From an uncultured Anaerococcus sp. (GTDB lineage Bacteria; Bacillota; Clostridia; Tissierellales; Peptoniphilaceae): 60,920 bases of DNA. Made by a program: the position numbers and the translations under genes. The notes beneath the pieces were generated by a model that was given only the letters and a program-made list of their open reading frames with translations, did not search any database and was not told the DNA's origin. How positions within the stretch are numbered: the first letter of the stretch is position 1; each line of letters starts with the position of its first letter. Below are positions 23,921 through 32,596 of the stretch, piece by piece. Where the stretch lies: assembly GCF_943912825.1 (NCBI RefSeq), contig NZ_CALTUX010000009.1, positions 1 to 60,920 of the forward strand, read 5' to 3'.

Positions 23921-25267
23921 ATGCAAATAGCAGATAAAGTCTATTTCAAAAAATCTCTTGAAATAGCCTGGCCAGCTGTTCTTGAGTTTTTATTTATTTC
24001 CATAGCAGGTATGATAGATACCTTCATGGTATCAAGCATGGGCCCATCAGCCATATCAGCGATAGGACTTGTTACCCAGCCAAAATTTATAGCCTTATCG
24101 GTTTTCTTCTCCATAAATGCATCTGTATCGGCACTTGTAGCCCGTAGGCAAGGAGAAGGTAAGAGATTTAAGGCAAATGAAACCCTTACAACAGCGCTTT
24201 ATATTATGATATTTTTTGTAATAGTAGTAGACCTAATCATGATTCCTCTGGCAGATCCAATCCTTAAATTTGCTGGATCAAATGCAGATACCCATGACCT
24301 AGCCTACCAATATTACATCATAACCATGGTAGGAATGTTCTTTAACTGCCTATCAATGCTAATAAATGCCGCCCACAGGGGATGTGGCAATACAAGGATA
24401 GCCTTCTTTTCAAACCTTGTATCATCTTTTGTAAATATTGGCTTCAACTTCCTACTCATAAATGGTAAATTAGGATTTCCAAAAATGGGAGTAGCCGGTG
24501 CAGCCCTTGCCACAGTTTTAGGTACAGTAGTAGCATCAATAATGTGTATAATAAGTCTACTTTCAAAAACTTCTTATATGAGCTTAAGCCAAATAATAAA
24601 AACTAAATTTAAATTTTCACTAGAAATTGCAAAAGAAATCAAAAACCTAGCAGTAAATATCTTCATAGAAAACGTATCAGCCAGGGTGGGATTCTTAGTA
24701 ACAGCAATCACAGCTGCAAAACTAGGAACAGATGCCTTTGCGGCCCACAATGTTGGAATGAACTTCCTATCCGTGTCATTTTCCCTAGGAGATGGTATGC
24801 AAGTAGCAGCCATAGCCCTAACAGGAAATGCCCTCGGTGCAGGCCTTAAAGAAGAAGCCAAAAAATACGGCAAAACCTGCCAGCAAATAGGCTTTTTAGC
24901 ATCTATAATAATATCAGCAATACTGATATTTTTCGGAAGAAGCATATTTTCTATATTTTTTAATAAAGAACATTTACTCGACATGGGTGTTGAAATTTCA
25001 AGGTTCTTGATATTTATCAACCTCATACAAATATCACAAATCATCTATGGGGGTTGCTTAAGAGCCGCAGGTGATGTAAAATATACCTTAGGAGTTGCAC
25101 TAGTATCTGTTACATTGATCAGATCAATAGTAACTCTTATCTGTGTTAACATACTAAACTTAGGACTAGCTGGTATCTGGATTGGTATCCTATCTGACCA
25201 AGCATCAAGGTTTGTAAGTTTAAGATACAGATTCAACAAAGGAGAATGGGTACACAAGAAAATTTAG
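23921..25267 (+). CDS. MATE family efflux transporter
   Basis: A 448-aa membrane protein with 12 helices in two related halves. IAWPAVLEFLFISIAGMIDTFMVSSMGPSAISAIGL and the second-half copy NIFIENVSARVGFLVTAITAAKLGTDAFAAHNVGMN are typical of NorM/DinF-type exporters, which expel cationic drugs or metabolites in exchange for sodium or protons. It follows the PdxK-like gene closely and is followed by a small lipoprotein gene, all in one transcript ending at 25590. Confidence 0.9.
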   Translation: MQIADKVYFKKSLEIAWPAVLEFLFISIAGMIDTFMVSSMGPSAISAIGLVTQPKFIALSVFFSINASVSALVARRQGEGKRFKANETLTTALYIMIFFVIVVDLIMIPLADPILKFAGSNADTHDLAYQYYIITMVGMFFNCLSMLINAAHRGCGNTRIAFFSNLVSSFVNIGFNFLLINGKLGFPKMGVAGAALATVLGTVVASIMCIISLLSKTSYMSLSQIIKTKFKFSLEIAKEIKNLAVNIFIENVSARVGFLVTAITAAKLGTDAFAAHNVGMNFLSVSFSLGDGMQVAAIALTGNALGAGLKEEAKKYGKTCQQIGFLASIIISAILIFFGRSIFSIFFNKEHLLDMGVEISRFLIFINLIQISQIIYGGCLRAAGDVKYTLGVALVSVTLIRSIVTLICVNILNLGLAGIWIGILSDQASRFVSLRYRFNKGEWVHKKI

Positions 25268-25277
25268 GAGGGTACAA

Positions 25278-25544
25278 ATGAAAAAATTACTATCACTACT
25301 AGCTCTATCTTTAGTGCTAACAGCATGTGGAAACTCAGCAGACAAGAAAGCTGAAGAACCAACAGAAACAACTACTAAAACAGAAGCTCCAGCAGAAGAA
25401 AAAGCTGAAGAAAAAGTAGAAGAAGCAAAAGATGCTCAAGAAGATGCTGACAAAGCTGAAGATGAAGCAAAAGATGCAGCTAAAGATGCAGCTGAAGAAA
25501 AAGTAGAAGAAGCAACAGAATCAAAAGACAAAGGAAATAACTAA
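25278..25544 (+). CDS. Small Ala/Glu/Lys-rich lipoprotein
   Basis: An 88-aa lipoprotein: the signal peptide MKKLLSLLALSLVLTAC has the lipobox LTAC with Cys17. The remainder is almost only Ala, Glu, Lys, Asp and Thr in approximate repeats (EEKAEEKVEEAKDA, EEKVEEATESKDK). It should form an extended or helical low-complexity stalk on the outer face of the membrane. It has AGGAGGG before the ATG and a terminator after the stop, so it is expressed. The function is unknown. Confidence 0.82.
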   Translation: MKKLLSLLALSLVLTACGNSADKKAEEPTETTTKTEAPAEEKAEEKVEEAKDAQEDADKAEDEAKDAAKDAAEEKVEEATESKDKGNN

Positions 25545-25562
25545 TAGTAATTTCACTAAGTC

Positions 25563-25590
25563 AAAAAGCCATCCATCTGGGTGGCTTTTA
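25563..25590 (+). terminator. Terminator of the pdxK-like/MATE/lipoprotein transcript
   Basis: AAAGCCA(t)CC-atct-GG(g)TGGCTTTTA, a short stem with a T-run, 18 nt past the lipoprotein stop. Confidence 0.8.
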
Positions 25591-25604
25591 AATTTCTTCT
25601 GTGG

Positions 25605-25610
25605 TATAAT
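25605..25610 (+). promoter_or_regulatory. -10 element of the tRNA-Ala promoter
   Basis: A perfect TATAAT 13 bp upstream of the mature tRNA 5' end. The -35 region is weak. Confidence 0.5.
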
Positions 25611-25622
25611 AAATTTATATTT

Positions 25623-25698
25623 GGGGAATTAGCTCAGTTGGGAGAGCGCTTGGCTGGCAGCCAAGAGGTCAGGGGTTCAAGTCCCCTATTCTCCACCA
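25623..25698 (+). tRNA. tRNA-Ala (anticodon GGC)
   Basis: A 76-nt cloverleaf with encoded CCA. The acceptor GGGGAAT pairs with ATTCTCC and includes G3-U70, the alanine identity pair. D arm GCTC-GAGC; anticodon arm CTTGG-CTGGCAG-CCAAG with anticodon GGC; T arm AGGGG-TTCAAGT-CCCCT. It reads GCC and GCU codons. Confidence 0.97.
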
Positions 25699-25704
25699 AA
25701 TAGC

Positions 25705-25738
25705 AAACATCCGAGGAATTGATTCTCGGATGTTTTTT
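25705..25738 (+). terminator. Terminator of the tRNA gene
   Basis: Perfect stem AACATCCGAG / CTCGGATGTT with a 9-nt loop and TTTTT, just downstream of the tRNA. Confidence 0.9.
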
Positions 25739-25819
25739 TATAACAAGGTTTTTTTCAAGTTCAATAACTTCTGCCACATCTTATTTATTTTAAGGTATAT
25801 TTACATAAAGGAGAATTTC

Positions 25820-26623
25820 ATGGACATGGAAAATATTATTAAAATAGATGATGATTTAGAAAGAAACGAAGAGCTCTATAAGCTTTTTGACGAGGAAGCC
25901 CGCCTTAAATCAAGGACTGGCCTGGTTGAGAAAATTACTACCCAAAGGGAAATTGATAAATTAATTAATAAAGATTCCAGGGCCCTTGACATAGGGGCTG
26001 GAACAGGTGTTTATACTATCCCCCTTGCTACTAAAATTAAAGAAGTTGTTGCTTTTGAGCCAGCAAGTTCAAATTTTAAGGCCTTGGAGGCGAAGGCTAA
26101 GGAATTTCCAAATATTAGGTCTTACAACAAGTCATCTTTTGACCTTAAAGACTTGGAAGATAATTATTTTGACCTAGTTCTAATCTTTGGTCCTATGTAT
26201 CATCTCTCTAACGAAAAAGACAGGAAGGATGTCTTAAATCAAGCCAAAAGAGTCTGCAAGGATGATGGCCACATCTTAATTTCCTTTATAAACCACGATA
26301 TGGTTTTAATTAGCGAAACTATAAACTTCAATACAGATATTTTTTCAGGACCTAGCTATGATAGTGAAAAACAAAGGTTAATTGATAGGCCCTTTGTATT
26401 TTTTAAGGTCAATGAAGCTAAAAAAATGATTGAAGAAGCGGATATAAAAATAAAAGAAATAATAGCAAGCGATGGTTATGCAGAAGTTTTGAGTAATAAG
26501 CTTGAGGAAATGACTGAAGAATCCTTCAAAAATTACCTAGACTGGCACCTAAGCCACTGCAAGGACCCAGAAACGCTCGGTGCAACTAACCACCTGCTTT
26601 TTGTAGGTGAGAATAAAAAATGA
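25820..26623 (+). CDS. Class I SAM-dependent methyltransferase
   Basis: A 267-aa Rossmann-fold methyltransferase. Motif I SRALDIGAGTGVYTIPLATKI (about 50-70), an acidic end of strand 2 in VVAFEPASS, and motif IV DLVLIFGPMYHL are visible. The frame stays open to 25730, but AAAGGAG (25807-25813) lies 6 nt before the ATG at 25820 and the upstream part would overlap the tRNA terminator, so I start there. The stop overlaps the GNAT gene start (ATGA). The substrate is unknown. Confidence 0.88.
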   Translation: MDMENIIKIDDDLERNEELYKLFDEEARLKSRTGLVEKITTQREIDKLINKDSRALDIGAGTGVYTIPLATKIKEVVAFEPASSNFKALEAKAKEFPNIRSYNKSSFDLKDLEDNYFDLVLIFGPMYHLSNEKDRKDVLNQAKRVCKDDGHILISFINHDMVLISETINFNTDIFSGPSYDSEKQRLIDRPFVFFKVNEAKKMIEEADIKIKEIIASDGYAEVLSNKLEEMTEESFKNYLDWHLSHCKDPETLGATNHLLFVGENKK

Positions 26624-27132
26624 AAAATATCAACTTATACATCCCAAAAGAAAAGGAATTAGACTTTGCCAAAAATCTCCTAAAAGATCCTGCCACCATG
26701 GCCTACAACAAGGGCTATGATTTGGATTTTCCTGGCTATAATAAGGAAACTGGCACTATCAGCCATGATGATACCTATCGGAAAAAATGGTATGACCTTT
26801 ATTTTACTAATCCAGGAGAATATTTTTACGCCTATATTTATGACAAAAATCTAAAAGCCTTTGTAGGAGATGTTAATTTTCATCCTTCAAAGCTTAACCC
26901 TTATACAAGGGATATAGGAGTTGTGATTAAAAACGAATTTAGGGGTCAAGGATATGGAAAATTAGGACTAAAACTTTTAATCAAGAAGGCTTTTTCCTTT
27001 GATTCTATAAGGGTCCTTCACAATGATTTTGAAAAAGAACGTGCAGCTGCTTTAAAAATCCATGAGGATTTGGGATTTAAAATCATTCACGAATCTGATG
27101 AAATCTTATATCTTGAGCTTGAAAATAAATAA
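26620..27132 (+). CDS. GNAT family N-acetyltransferase
   Basis: A 170-aa acetyltransferase of the RimJ/RimL-like branch. The acetyl-CoA binding motif A is RDIGVVIKNEFRGQGYGKLGLKLLIKKA (Arg-Gly-Gln-Gly-Tyr-Gly), followed by HNDFEKERAAALKIHEDLGFKII. It is coupled to the methyltransferase gene by a 4-nt overlap, so the two may modify the same small molecule or peptide. A strong terminator follows. Confidence 0.88.
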   Translation: MKNINLYIPKEKELDFAKNLLKDPATMAYNKGYDLDFPGYNKETGTISHDDTYRKKWYDLYFTNPGEYFYAYIYDKNLKAFVGDVNFHPSKLNPYTRDIGVVIKNEFRGQGYGKLGLKLLIKKAFSFDSIRVLHNDFEKERAAALKIHEDLGFKIIHESDEILYLELENK

Positions 27133-27192
27133 TTCGAAACTATCCGAAAATACAAAACTATAGAGTAATTAAAATCCAATAAAAATTCAAAA

Positions 27193-27228
27193 ACAGAGCT
27201 AAGGTCAACCTCAGCTCTGTTTTTTTTA
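27193..27228. terminator. Terminator between convergent genes
   Basis: ACAGAGCT-AAGGTCAACCTC-AGCTCTGT flanked by A and T runs. It serves the GNAT gene on the plus strand and the small membrane protein gene on the minus strand. Confidence 0.85.
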
Positions 27229-27552
27229 CATATCCATTATTTCCATCTTGTCTAGTTCATCTTTTTGTTTTTTCTTATTTTTGTAGTAAATATAAACCAA
27301 ATAGTGAATCATTGTTGGGATATTACCTATAAGAATTGCTCCTATGAAAGTTGGTATTGTATTTTTCTCACTACCAACTGCATCAAAAGACATCTGGCCT
27401 ATCAACCACAAAGTTACATTTAAAAAAGATAAGATAGGTATTATAAGGCCCCATTTTCCTTTGGTATTTTTACAAACTATAATTTGAATTATTAGGGGCA
27501 AAATTATAAGAAACAATCCTAGAAATATTATAGTATTTACTGCTAATCTCAT
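27226..27552 (-). CDS. Small membrane protein, partner of DUF2089-like regulator
   Basis: A 108-aa protein with three predicted membrane helices (TIIFLGLFLIILPLIIQIIV, GLIIPILSFLNVTLWLIGQM, TFIGAILIGNIPTMIHYLVYIYY) and a Lys-rich tail. It overlaps the upstream regulator gene by 4 nt. I do not recognise a named family. Pairs of a DUF2089-type regulator and a small membrane protein are common in Firmicutes, and the membrane protein may control or report to the regulator. Confidence 0.72.
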   Translation of the reverse strand: MRLAVNTIIFLGLFLIILPLIIQIIVCKNTKGKWGLIIPILSFLNVTLWLIGQMSFDAVGSEKNTIPTFIGAILIGNIPTMIHYLVYIYYKNKKKQKDELDKMEIMDM

Positions 27553-27845
27553 CTCTCTTCTCCTTCTTTTTTGTATTCTTCAATCAAAATTTTAGCCGCA
27601 TCTAGGCTTATCTTCTCATCTATGGCTAGCTTTTTAATTAGGGCAATATAAGAATTTTCTTCTCTTTGGTCTGCTAGTTTTATTTTTTGAATTAGCCTAT
27701 CAAGCCTTAGCCTGACTGTCGGATAGGATACGCCGTAGATTGCTGCCATTTCCTTTAAGGATCCGGATTCTAGGATAAATCTCTTGATAAAGTCGATTTC
27801 GCTATCATCGAGATTTTCTATCCATTCTCTTTTATCATTTCCCAT
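27549..27845 (-). CDS. DUF2089-like DNA-binding regulator
   Basis: A 98-aa protein with a helix-turn-helix (DSEIDFIKRFILESGSLKEMAAIYGVSYPTVRLRLDRLIQKI) resembling DUF2089-family regulators. The frame opens earlier (27896), but AAAGGAGGA sits 5 nt before the ATG at 27845, which I take as the start. It is divergent from the glyoxalase gene, with a 150-bp shared upstream region, so it could control that gene, itself and the membrane protein. Confidence 0.78.
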   Translation of the reverse strand: MGNDKREWIENLDDSEIDFIKRFILESGSLKEMAAIYGVSYPTVRLRLDRLIQKIKLADQREENSYIALIKKLAIDEKISLDAAKILIEEYKKEGEER

Positions 27846-27994
27846 CGCATCCTCCTTTGTTACTACCATTATAAACCTAAATAATATTAAAGTCAAGTTT
27901 AATTTTATTAAAAATAATTAAAAACACTACTTTAATAATATTTTAGAAGTGTAAGATTTTCCCTTTTGGGTTATATATAGAACAAGGAGGATCT

Positions 27995-28375
27995 ATGAAA
28001 TTTTTACACACAATGATTAGAGTTAAAGACCTTGATAAGTCCTTTAAGTTTTATACTGAAGAATTAAATTTTGTTGAATCTAGAAGAAAGGAATTTCCTG
28101 AAAAAAAATTTGATTTAGTTTATCTAATTCTCCCTGATTCACCAGATTTTGAATTAGAATTAACCTACAATTACGACCAGGAAGAGCCTTATGACTTAGG
28201 TACAGGCTATGGCCACATTGCAATTTCCCACCCAGATATCATCTCTCTTAGAAAAGATTTTGTGGCTAAAGGCTACGAAGTGACAGAAATTAGGGGTCTA
28301 ACACCTGATTCTAATAAATATTTCTTTGTAGAAGACCCAGATGGTTACAGGATAGAAATTATCCAAGAAAGATAA
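27995..28375 (+). CDS. gloA: Lactoylglutathione lyase-like glyoxalase (VOC family)
   Basis: A 126-aa VOC-fold metalloenzyme that would detoxify methylglyoxal as a thiol adduct. The metal ligands of GloA are in place: His5 (FLHTMIRV), Glu in FELELTYN, His in GYGHIAI and Glu in YRIEIIQ. ENLF-type segments LDKSFKFYTEELNF and DPDGYRIE are typical. It has an AAGGAGGA binding site. The thiol cofactor in this organism is unknown. Confidence 0.88.
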   Translation: MKFLHTMIRVKDLDKSFKFYTEELNFVESRRKEFPEKKFDLVYLILPDSPDFELELTYNYDQEEPYDLGTGYGHIAISHPDIISLRKDFVAKGYEVTEIRGLTPDSNKYFFVEDPDGYRIEIIQER

Positions 28376-28377
28376 AA

Positions 28378-28415
28378 AAATCCGGATTTGATCTTTTGAT
28401 CTCATCCGGATTTTT
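28378..28415. terminator. Bidirectional terminator, gloA / AGCS symporter
   Basis: AAATCCGGATTTGATC-TTTT-GATCTCATCCGGATTT, a long stem flanked by A and T runs between convergent genes. Confidence 0.88.
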
Positions 28416-28420
28416 AAATT

Positions 28421-29794
28421 CTACAATTTATATTCTTCTTCTCTTTCCCAAAGAGGGTCTTCGATTCCATTTCTTTTTTGTCTTTCATAATCATCCATTA
28501 CTACTTTTACCTTCTTAAAAAGCAGGAATAAGCTGATTACGTTGATAAACACGATTATACCTACAAAGACATCTATGATTCCCCAGACTACATCGAGGTC
28601 TAAGGTGGTTGATATTATAAACATGGCAAAGGCTATTAGCCTATAAATCCAAAGAGGAATTTTATTATTTTCCTTGAAGATAAGGAGGACATTGGTTTCG
28701 CCATAGAATAAGTCTGCTATTAGGGTTGTAAAACCAAACATTAGCATTGCAAAGAATATCATCCACCTACCCAAGTTTCCAAGTTGTGATTGGAAGGCAT
28801 CTTGAACTAGGACTATGCCGTCATTTCCATTGCCTAAAACTCCTGTAAGCATGATGGCAAAGGCTGTTAGAGTACATATTATGATGGTTGTGACAAAGGT
28901 TCCAAACATGCCCAAAAATCCTTGCTCTGCAGGATGTTTAACATCTGCTGAAGCATGCATGATTCCAGCTATACCATTACCAGCATCGTTTGAAAATAAT
29001 CCTCTTGCAACACCATACCTAAAGGTGGTCATTACTGTATAACCGCCAAGGCCAGCGAAGGCTTGTTTAAGTCCAAAGGCCCCTTTAAAAATATCTGAAA
29101 ACATGGCTGGGACCTTGCCTATATTTGTAAGAAATATAAAAACTACTGCAAGTATGTATAAACCTGCCATGACTGGAACTATCTTGCTTGAAATATCTGT
29201 AAGCCTTTTAACCCCACCGATTGTAACTATGGCAGCAATTATCGTAATCACTACCCCTATGTAAATTGGATTAATATTAGATACACCTGTAAGGGCTTGG
29301 GCTATGGAGTTTGTCTGCATGAAGGCTATGCAAAGGCCTACACCAATTATGTAAAAAATCGCAGTTATGACTGACATTATTTTAGATTTTAGACCAAACC
29401 TCACATAGTAAGCAGGTCCACCCCTGTAGGTCCCATCTTCTAATTTCACCCTATAAATTTGCCCCAATACTGTCTCGGCAAAGGTTATAATCATACCAAG
29501 TATGGCTGTAATCCACATCCAAAATATAGCCCCAGGTCCTCCTGCTACAAGGGCTGTGGCAACTCCTACTAGAGATCCTGTTCCAACCTGGCCACCTACA
29601 GCTGTTGCAAGGGCTGCAAAACCTGATACATTGGAATCAGATTTTAGGTTTTTCTTTATGACATGGAAGATATCCTTGGCATAGCGAAATTGGGGAAAGC
29701 CTAGCCTTATTGAATAATAAAGGCCCACCCCCAAAAGCACATAGCCAATTACATTGGCCCACATAAAGTTTGCAATATCAATAAATATATTCAT
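28421..29794 (-). CDS. Alanine/glycine:sodium symporter (AGCS family)
   Basis: Imports alanine or glycine with sodium; 457 aa with about 11 membrane helices. Family landmarks are ALATAVGGQVGTGSLVGVATALVAGGPGAIFWMWITAILGM (about 60-100) and RGLFSNDAGNGIAGIMHASAD. It overlaps the PHP gene by 17 nt, so the two are cotranscribed. D-alanine demand from the ddl/murF pathway is one possible use. Confidence 0.93.
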   Translation of the reverse strand: MNIFIDIANFMWANVIGYVLLGVGLYYSIRLGFPQFRYAKDIFHVIKKNLKSDSNVSGFAALATAVGGQVGTGSLVGVATALVAGGPGAIFWMWITAILGMIITFAETVLGQIYRVKLEDGTYRGGPAYYVRFGLKSKIMSVITAIFYIIGVGLCIAFMQTNSIAQALTGVSNINPIYIGVVITIIAAIVTIGGVKRLTDISSKIVPVMAGLYILAVVFIFLTNIGKVPAMFSDIFKGAFGLKQAFAGLGGYTVMTTFRYGVARGLFSNDAGNGIAGIMHASADVKHPAEQGFLGMFGTFVTTIIICTLTAFAIMLTGVLGNGNDGIVLVQDAFQSQLGNLGRWMIFFAMLMFGFTTLIADLFYGETNVLLIFKENNKIPLWIYRLIAFAMFIISTTLDLDVVWGIIDVFVGIIVFINVISLFLLFKKVKVVMDDYERQKRNGIEDPLWEREEEYKL

Positions 29795-30614
29795 CTTTAA
29801 ATCCTTTCTCTAATTTTTTAAATTCTTCCTGACTTAGTCCATATTGGCCTAATTCAAATCGACCCAGCCTATGAAAATCAGACCCACCTGACATGATAAA
29901 GTCAAATTTTTTGGCAATTTCCCTAGCCCTTTCAAAATCATCTCCCTTCATCCTAGAGTGGTTAATTTCCATTCCTCTTAAGCCAAAGCCTGCATATTTT
30001 CCAATCTCATCCCAATTGTCATATTCTTGAGGATGGGCAAGGATTGATAGGCCCCCATCGGCATTTATAGCTTCAATCGCATCTTTTACTGGTATATAGC
30101 CCATTTTCCTAGCCAGATCATCTGTAGTTTTTTCCTTAAAAATATCCTTAAAGCCTAGGCCCTCCATTTTTTCTGGATACTTGGCCTTTAGGGCCCAAAA
30201 TATATCTGACTTATAGATTATGGAATTTGGTGCAAATTTTTTGACAAAATCATAGTCTACTTCAAATCCCTTTTTCGCAAGTTCAGGCAAAAGCTCGATG
30301 TGACAGGCTTCTCTGAGCTTATTTGTGTGGTCATTAAGTTTTTTAATATTAGGCGTTGAATTTGGCAAGAAAAGACCTACTATATGGACTTTTTTACCCA
30401 CTTCATAGTCATAGGCTGATATTTCTATCCCCTTTATAGTTTCAAGGTCATACGCCTTGCCAAGGGCCTTTATTTTATCATAATGGTCGCACCTATCGTG
30501 GTCTGTTATGGCAATTTTTTTAAGGCCTGCCTCAGCCATCATTTTTATTACTTCTTCTATATCGTAATCACCATCCGAATAAGATGTATGCATGTGTAAG
30601 TCTGCGTATTTCAT
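29778..30614 (-). CDS. PHP domain phosphoesterase
   Basis: A 278-aa metal-dependent phosphatase-like protein of the PHP superfamily. Metal-binding motifs: DLHMHTSYSDGD (HxH), ITDHDRCDHYD, the glutamate in KGIEISAY, and the C-terminal SGGSDFH. Such proteins include 3',5'-nucleotide phosphatases and histidinol phosphatase-like enzymes; the substrate cannot be chosen from sequence alone. ACTCCTTTAG on the plus strand gives an AAAGGAG binding site 4-5 nt from the ATG at 30614. Confidence 0.9.
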   Translation of the reverse strand: MKYADLHMHTSYSDGDYDIEEVIKMMAEAGLKKIAITDHDRCDHYDKIKALGKAYDLETIKGIEISAYDYEVGKKVHIVGLFLPNSTPNIKKLNDHTNKLREACHIELLPELAKKGFEVDYDFVKKFAPNSIIYKSDIFWALKAKYPEKMEGLGFKDIFKEKTTDDLARKMGYIPVKDAIEAINADGGLSILAHPQEYDNWDEIGKYAGFGLRGMEINHSRMKGDDFERAREIAKKFDFIMSGGSDFHRLGRFELGQYGLSQEEFKKLEKGFKDEYIY

Positions 30615-30654
30615 AAAACTCCTTTAGAATTTGTCGGAAAGACTTAAAAATTAG

Positions 30655-30692
30655 CAAAAAAATAGGGACAAGTCAAGCTCATCCCCTATTTT
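30655..30692 (-). terminator. Terminator of veg
   Basis: On the minus strand AAATAGGG-gatgagcttgacttgt-CCCTATTT followed by TTTT, right at the veg stop. Confidence 0.8.
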
Positions 30693-30931
30693 TATTTATT
30701 TGGAGTCAATTTTACTGTAGATGTGAGAATGTCAGAATAAGTGTATGACACTGTTCTTTCCACATCAAAGTCATTATTGACCTTTACTGTAAATACACTT
30801 GGAAATGCATCTACTATGACACCTGTCTTAGTTTTAACTCTCTTCCTGCCCATATCGGCCTTGAGAATTACTTCCTTACCTACCGAACTTTCAACTTCTT
30901 TTCTAATATCGTGAACTGATCTTTGTGCCAT
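30692..30931 (-). CDS. veg: Veg protein (DUF1021)
   Basis: A 79-aa cytoplasmic protein; MAQRSVHDIRKEVESSVGKEVILKADMGRKRVKTKTGVI and FTVKVNNDFDVERTVSYTYSDILT are diagnostic. In Bacillus subtilis Veg is very highly expressed and has been linked to biofilm regulation. It is monocistronic here, with two consensus promoters in tandem upstream, in keeping with high expression. Confidence 0.93.
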   Translation of the reverse strand: MAQRSVHDIRKEVESSVGKEVILKADMGRKRVKTKTGVIVDAFPSVFTVKVNNDFDVERTVSYTYSDILTSTVKLTPNK

Positions 30932-30961
30932 TTAATCATCCTTCCGTTTGATACTTATATC

Positions 30962-31027
30962 ATTATACCCTAGAGGGACGTATTTGTCAAAAAATATATA
31001 TTATACACCTGCTAAAAGTATTGTCAA
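30962..31027 (-). promoter_or_regulatory. Two tandem sigma-A promoters of veg
   Basis: Proximal: TTGACA (30990-30985), 17-nt spacer, TATAAT (30967-30962). Distal: TTGACA (31027-31022), 16-nt spacer, TATAAT (31005-31000). Both have perfect hexamers on the minus strand. Confidence 0.85.
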
Positions 31028-31078
31028 ATATTTTTCGCAAAGTTTTTATAGCTGATCAAATGGGTAGTTATCAATATT

Positions 31079-32461
31079 TTAGATATGTTTGTAAAAGGCA
31101 AGATATGCCTTAAAAGTCTGATATAAATCTGCTTTTGAAATTACTTCTAAAGGAGCATGCATAGATACCACTGGAGTACCGCAATCAACTACACTCATGC
31201 CGTATTCTGCAAGGATATAAGCGATTGTTCCACCACCACCTTGGTCGATTTTACCAAGCTCACCTGTTTGCCAAATAGCTGATTCTTTAGAAAAGGCAGT
31301 CCTTACTTCAGCTAGATATTCGCTGTCCGCATCATTTGAGCCACCCTTGCCACGGCTGCCAGTATACTTGGTTAGGCATACCCCATGGCCAAGCTTGGCT
31401 GTATTCATCTCTTCTGTAGCCTCTAGGAAGTTTGCATCTTCTGCTAAGGTTACATCTGCTGAAAGGACCTTAGAATTTCTAAGTGCTCTCTTTAAGCTAA
31501 CAATATTTCCCTTGCCAAAGGCATTTAGGATTTCAAGGGTCATGTCTTCAAAAAATTGGCTGGTCATGCCTGTTGCACCAACAGATCCTATTTCTTCCTT
31601 ATCTACAAAAAGTCCAACTAGGGTCTTTGCTGGATTTTCTACTTCTAGGATTGCCTTAAGGGCTGCATAAGAGCATACCTTATCATCATGGCCATAGGCC
31701 ATAATCATTGACCTATCAAGGCCTACTTCACGAGCCTTTGTAGCAGGTATTACATTTAGCTCAGCTGTAAGGAAATCTTCCTCTTCAATCCCATATTTTT
31801 CATTTAAAATCTTAAGGACATTTTTCTTGATAGGATTTTCCTTCTCATCCTTAAGTGGAATTGACCCTACCATAATATTAAGCTGCTCACCACTTATAAC
31901 TTCGCTGGCCTTTTTTTGATTAAGGTCAGCTGAAAGGTGGATTAGAAGCTCAGAGATGAAAAATACTGGCTCATCATCGGCTTCTCCAATTGAAATATCA
32001 ATCTTTTTTCCATCCTTAGTAAAGGCAACTCCCACAAGGCTAAGGGGAATATTTGTCCAGTGATATTTCTTAATACCCCCATAATAGTGGGTCTTTAGGT
32101 AAGCTGCATGGCTTTTTTCAAAAAGTGGAACTGGCTTAAGATCAAGCCTTGGGCTATCTAGGTGGGCACCGACAATAGTCATACCCTTTTCTAAATCTTC
32201 CTTACCAATCACAAACATAGCCACAGCCTTATTCCTATTGATAACATAGGCCTTAGCTCCTGCCTTAAGGTCACCACTTGCGATTAAGTCATCAAGATTT
32301 CTAAAACCAGCTGCCTCAGCTCTTTGAACAATCTCCTTAACAGCCATTCTCTCAGTCTTAGACTTATCCATAAAGTCTAGATAATCTTTAGACATAGCTT
32401 CTAACTTAGCAAGGTCACCATCATCCATGGCAAGCCAAGCATTAGTTCTTTTATATTCCAT
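31079..32461 (-). CDS. M18 family aminopeptidase (aminopeptidase I type)
   Basis: A 460-aa dinuclear zinc aminopeptidase that removes N-terminal, often acidic, residues from peptides in the cytoplasm. Zinc ligand regions are TIVGAHLDSPRLDLKP, VDKEEIGSVGATG, SADVTLAED and the C-terminal GTPVVSMHAPLEVISK. The frame opens 12 nt upstream, but that ATG is part of the GGGAGG binding site; the ATG at 32461 is correctly spaced. A second M18 paralogue of a different subtype lies at 57826-59103. With the Opp importer, both fit a peptide-fermenting lifestyle. Confidence 0.9.
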   Translation of the reverse strand: MEYKRTNAWLAMDDGDLAKLEAMSKDYLDFMDKSKTERMAVKEIVQRAEAAGFRNLDDLIASGDLKAGAKAYVINRNKAVAMFVIGKEDLEKGMTIVGAHLDSPRLDLKPVPLFEKSHAAYLKTHYYGGIKKYHWTNIPLSLVGVAFTKDGKKIDISIGEADDEPVFFISELLIHLSADLNQKKASEVISGEQLNIMVGSIPLKDEKENPIKKNVLKILNEKYGIEEEDFLTAELNVIPATKAREVGLDRSMIMAYGHDDKVCSYAALKAILEVENPAKTLVGLFVDKEEIGSVGATGMTSQFFEDMTLEILNAFGKGNIVSLKRALRNSKVLSADVTLAEDANFLEATEEMNTAKLGHGVCLTKYTGSRGKGGSNDADSEYLAEVRTAFSKESAIWQTGELGKIDQGGGGTIAYILAEYGMSVVDCGTPVVSMHAPLEVISKADLYQTFKAYLAFYKHI

Positions 32462-32474
32462 ATTTCCTCCCAAT

Positions 32475-32512
32475 AAAAAGGAGACCTCAGTCCCCTGACA
32501 TTCTTTTTATTT
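32475..32512 (-). terminator. Terminator-like hairpin in the leader of the M18 gene
   Basis: On the minus strand GGGGAC-tgag-GTCTCC followed by TTTTTATT, immediately upstream of the M18 ribosome binding site and just downstream of a TATAAT (32518-32513). It could pause or stop transcription in the leader, or only stabilise the mRNA. Confidence 0.4.
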
Positions 32513-32596
32513 ATTATACTAGTTTGTGGAAAATTTTACTTATTTTTTCAAATATTTGCACAAAAAAGAGCTAGAAATTTCTTCCTCGCTTAAAAC

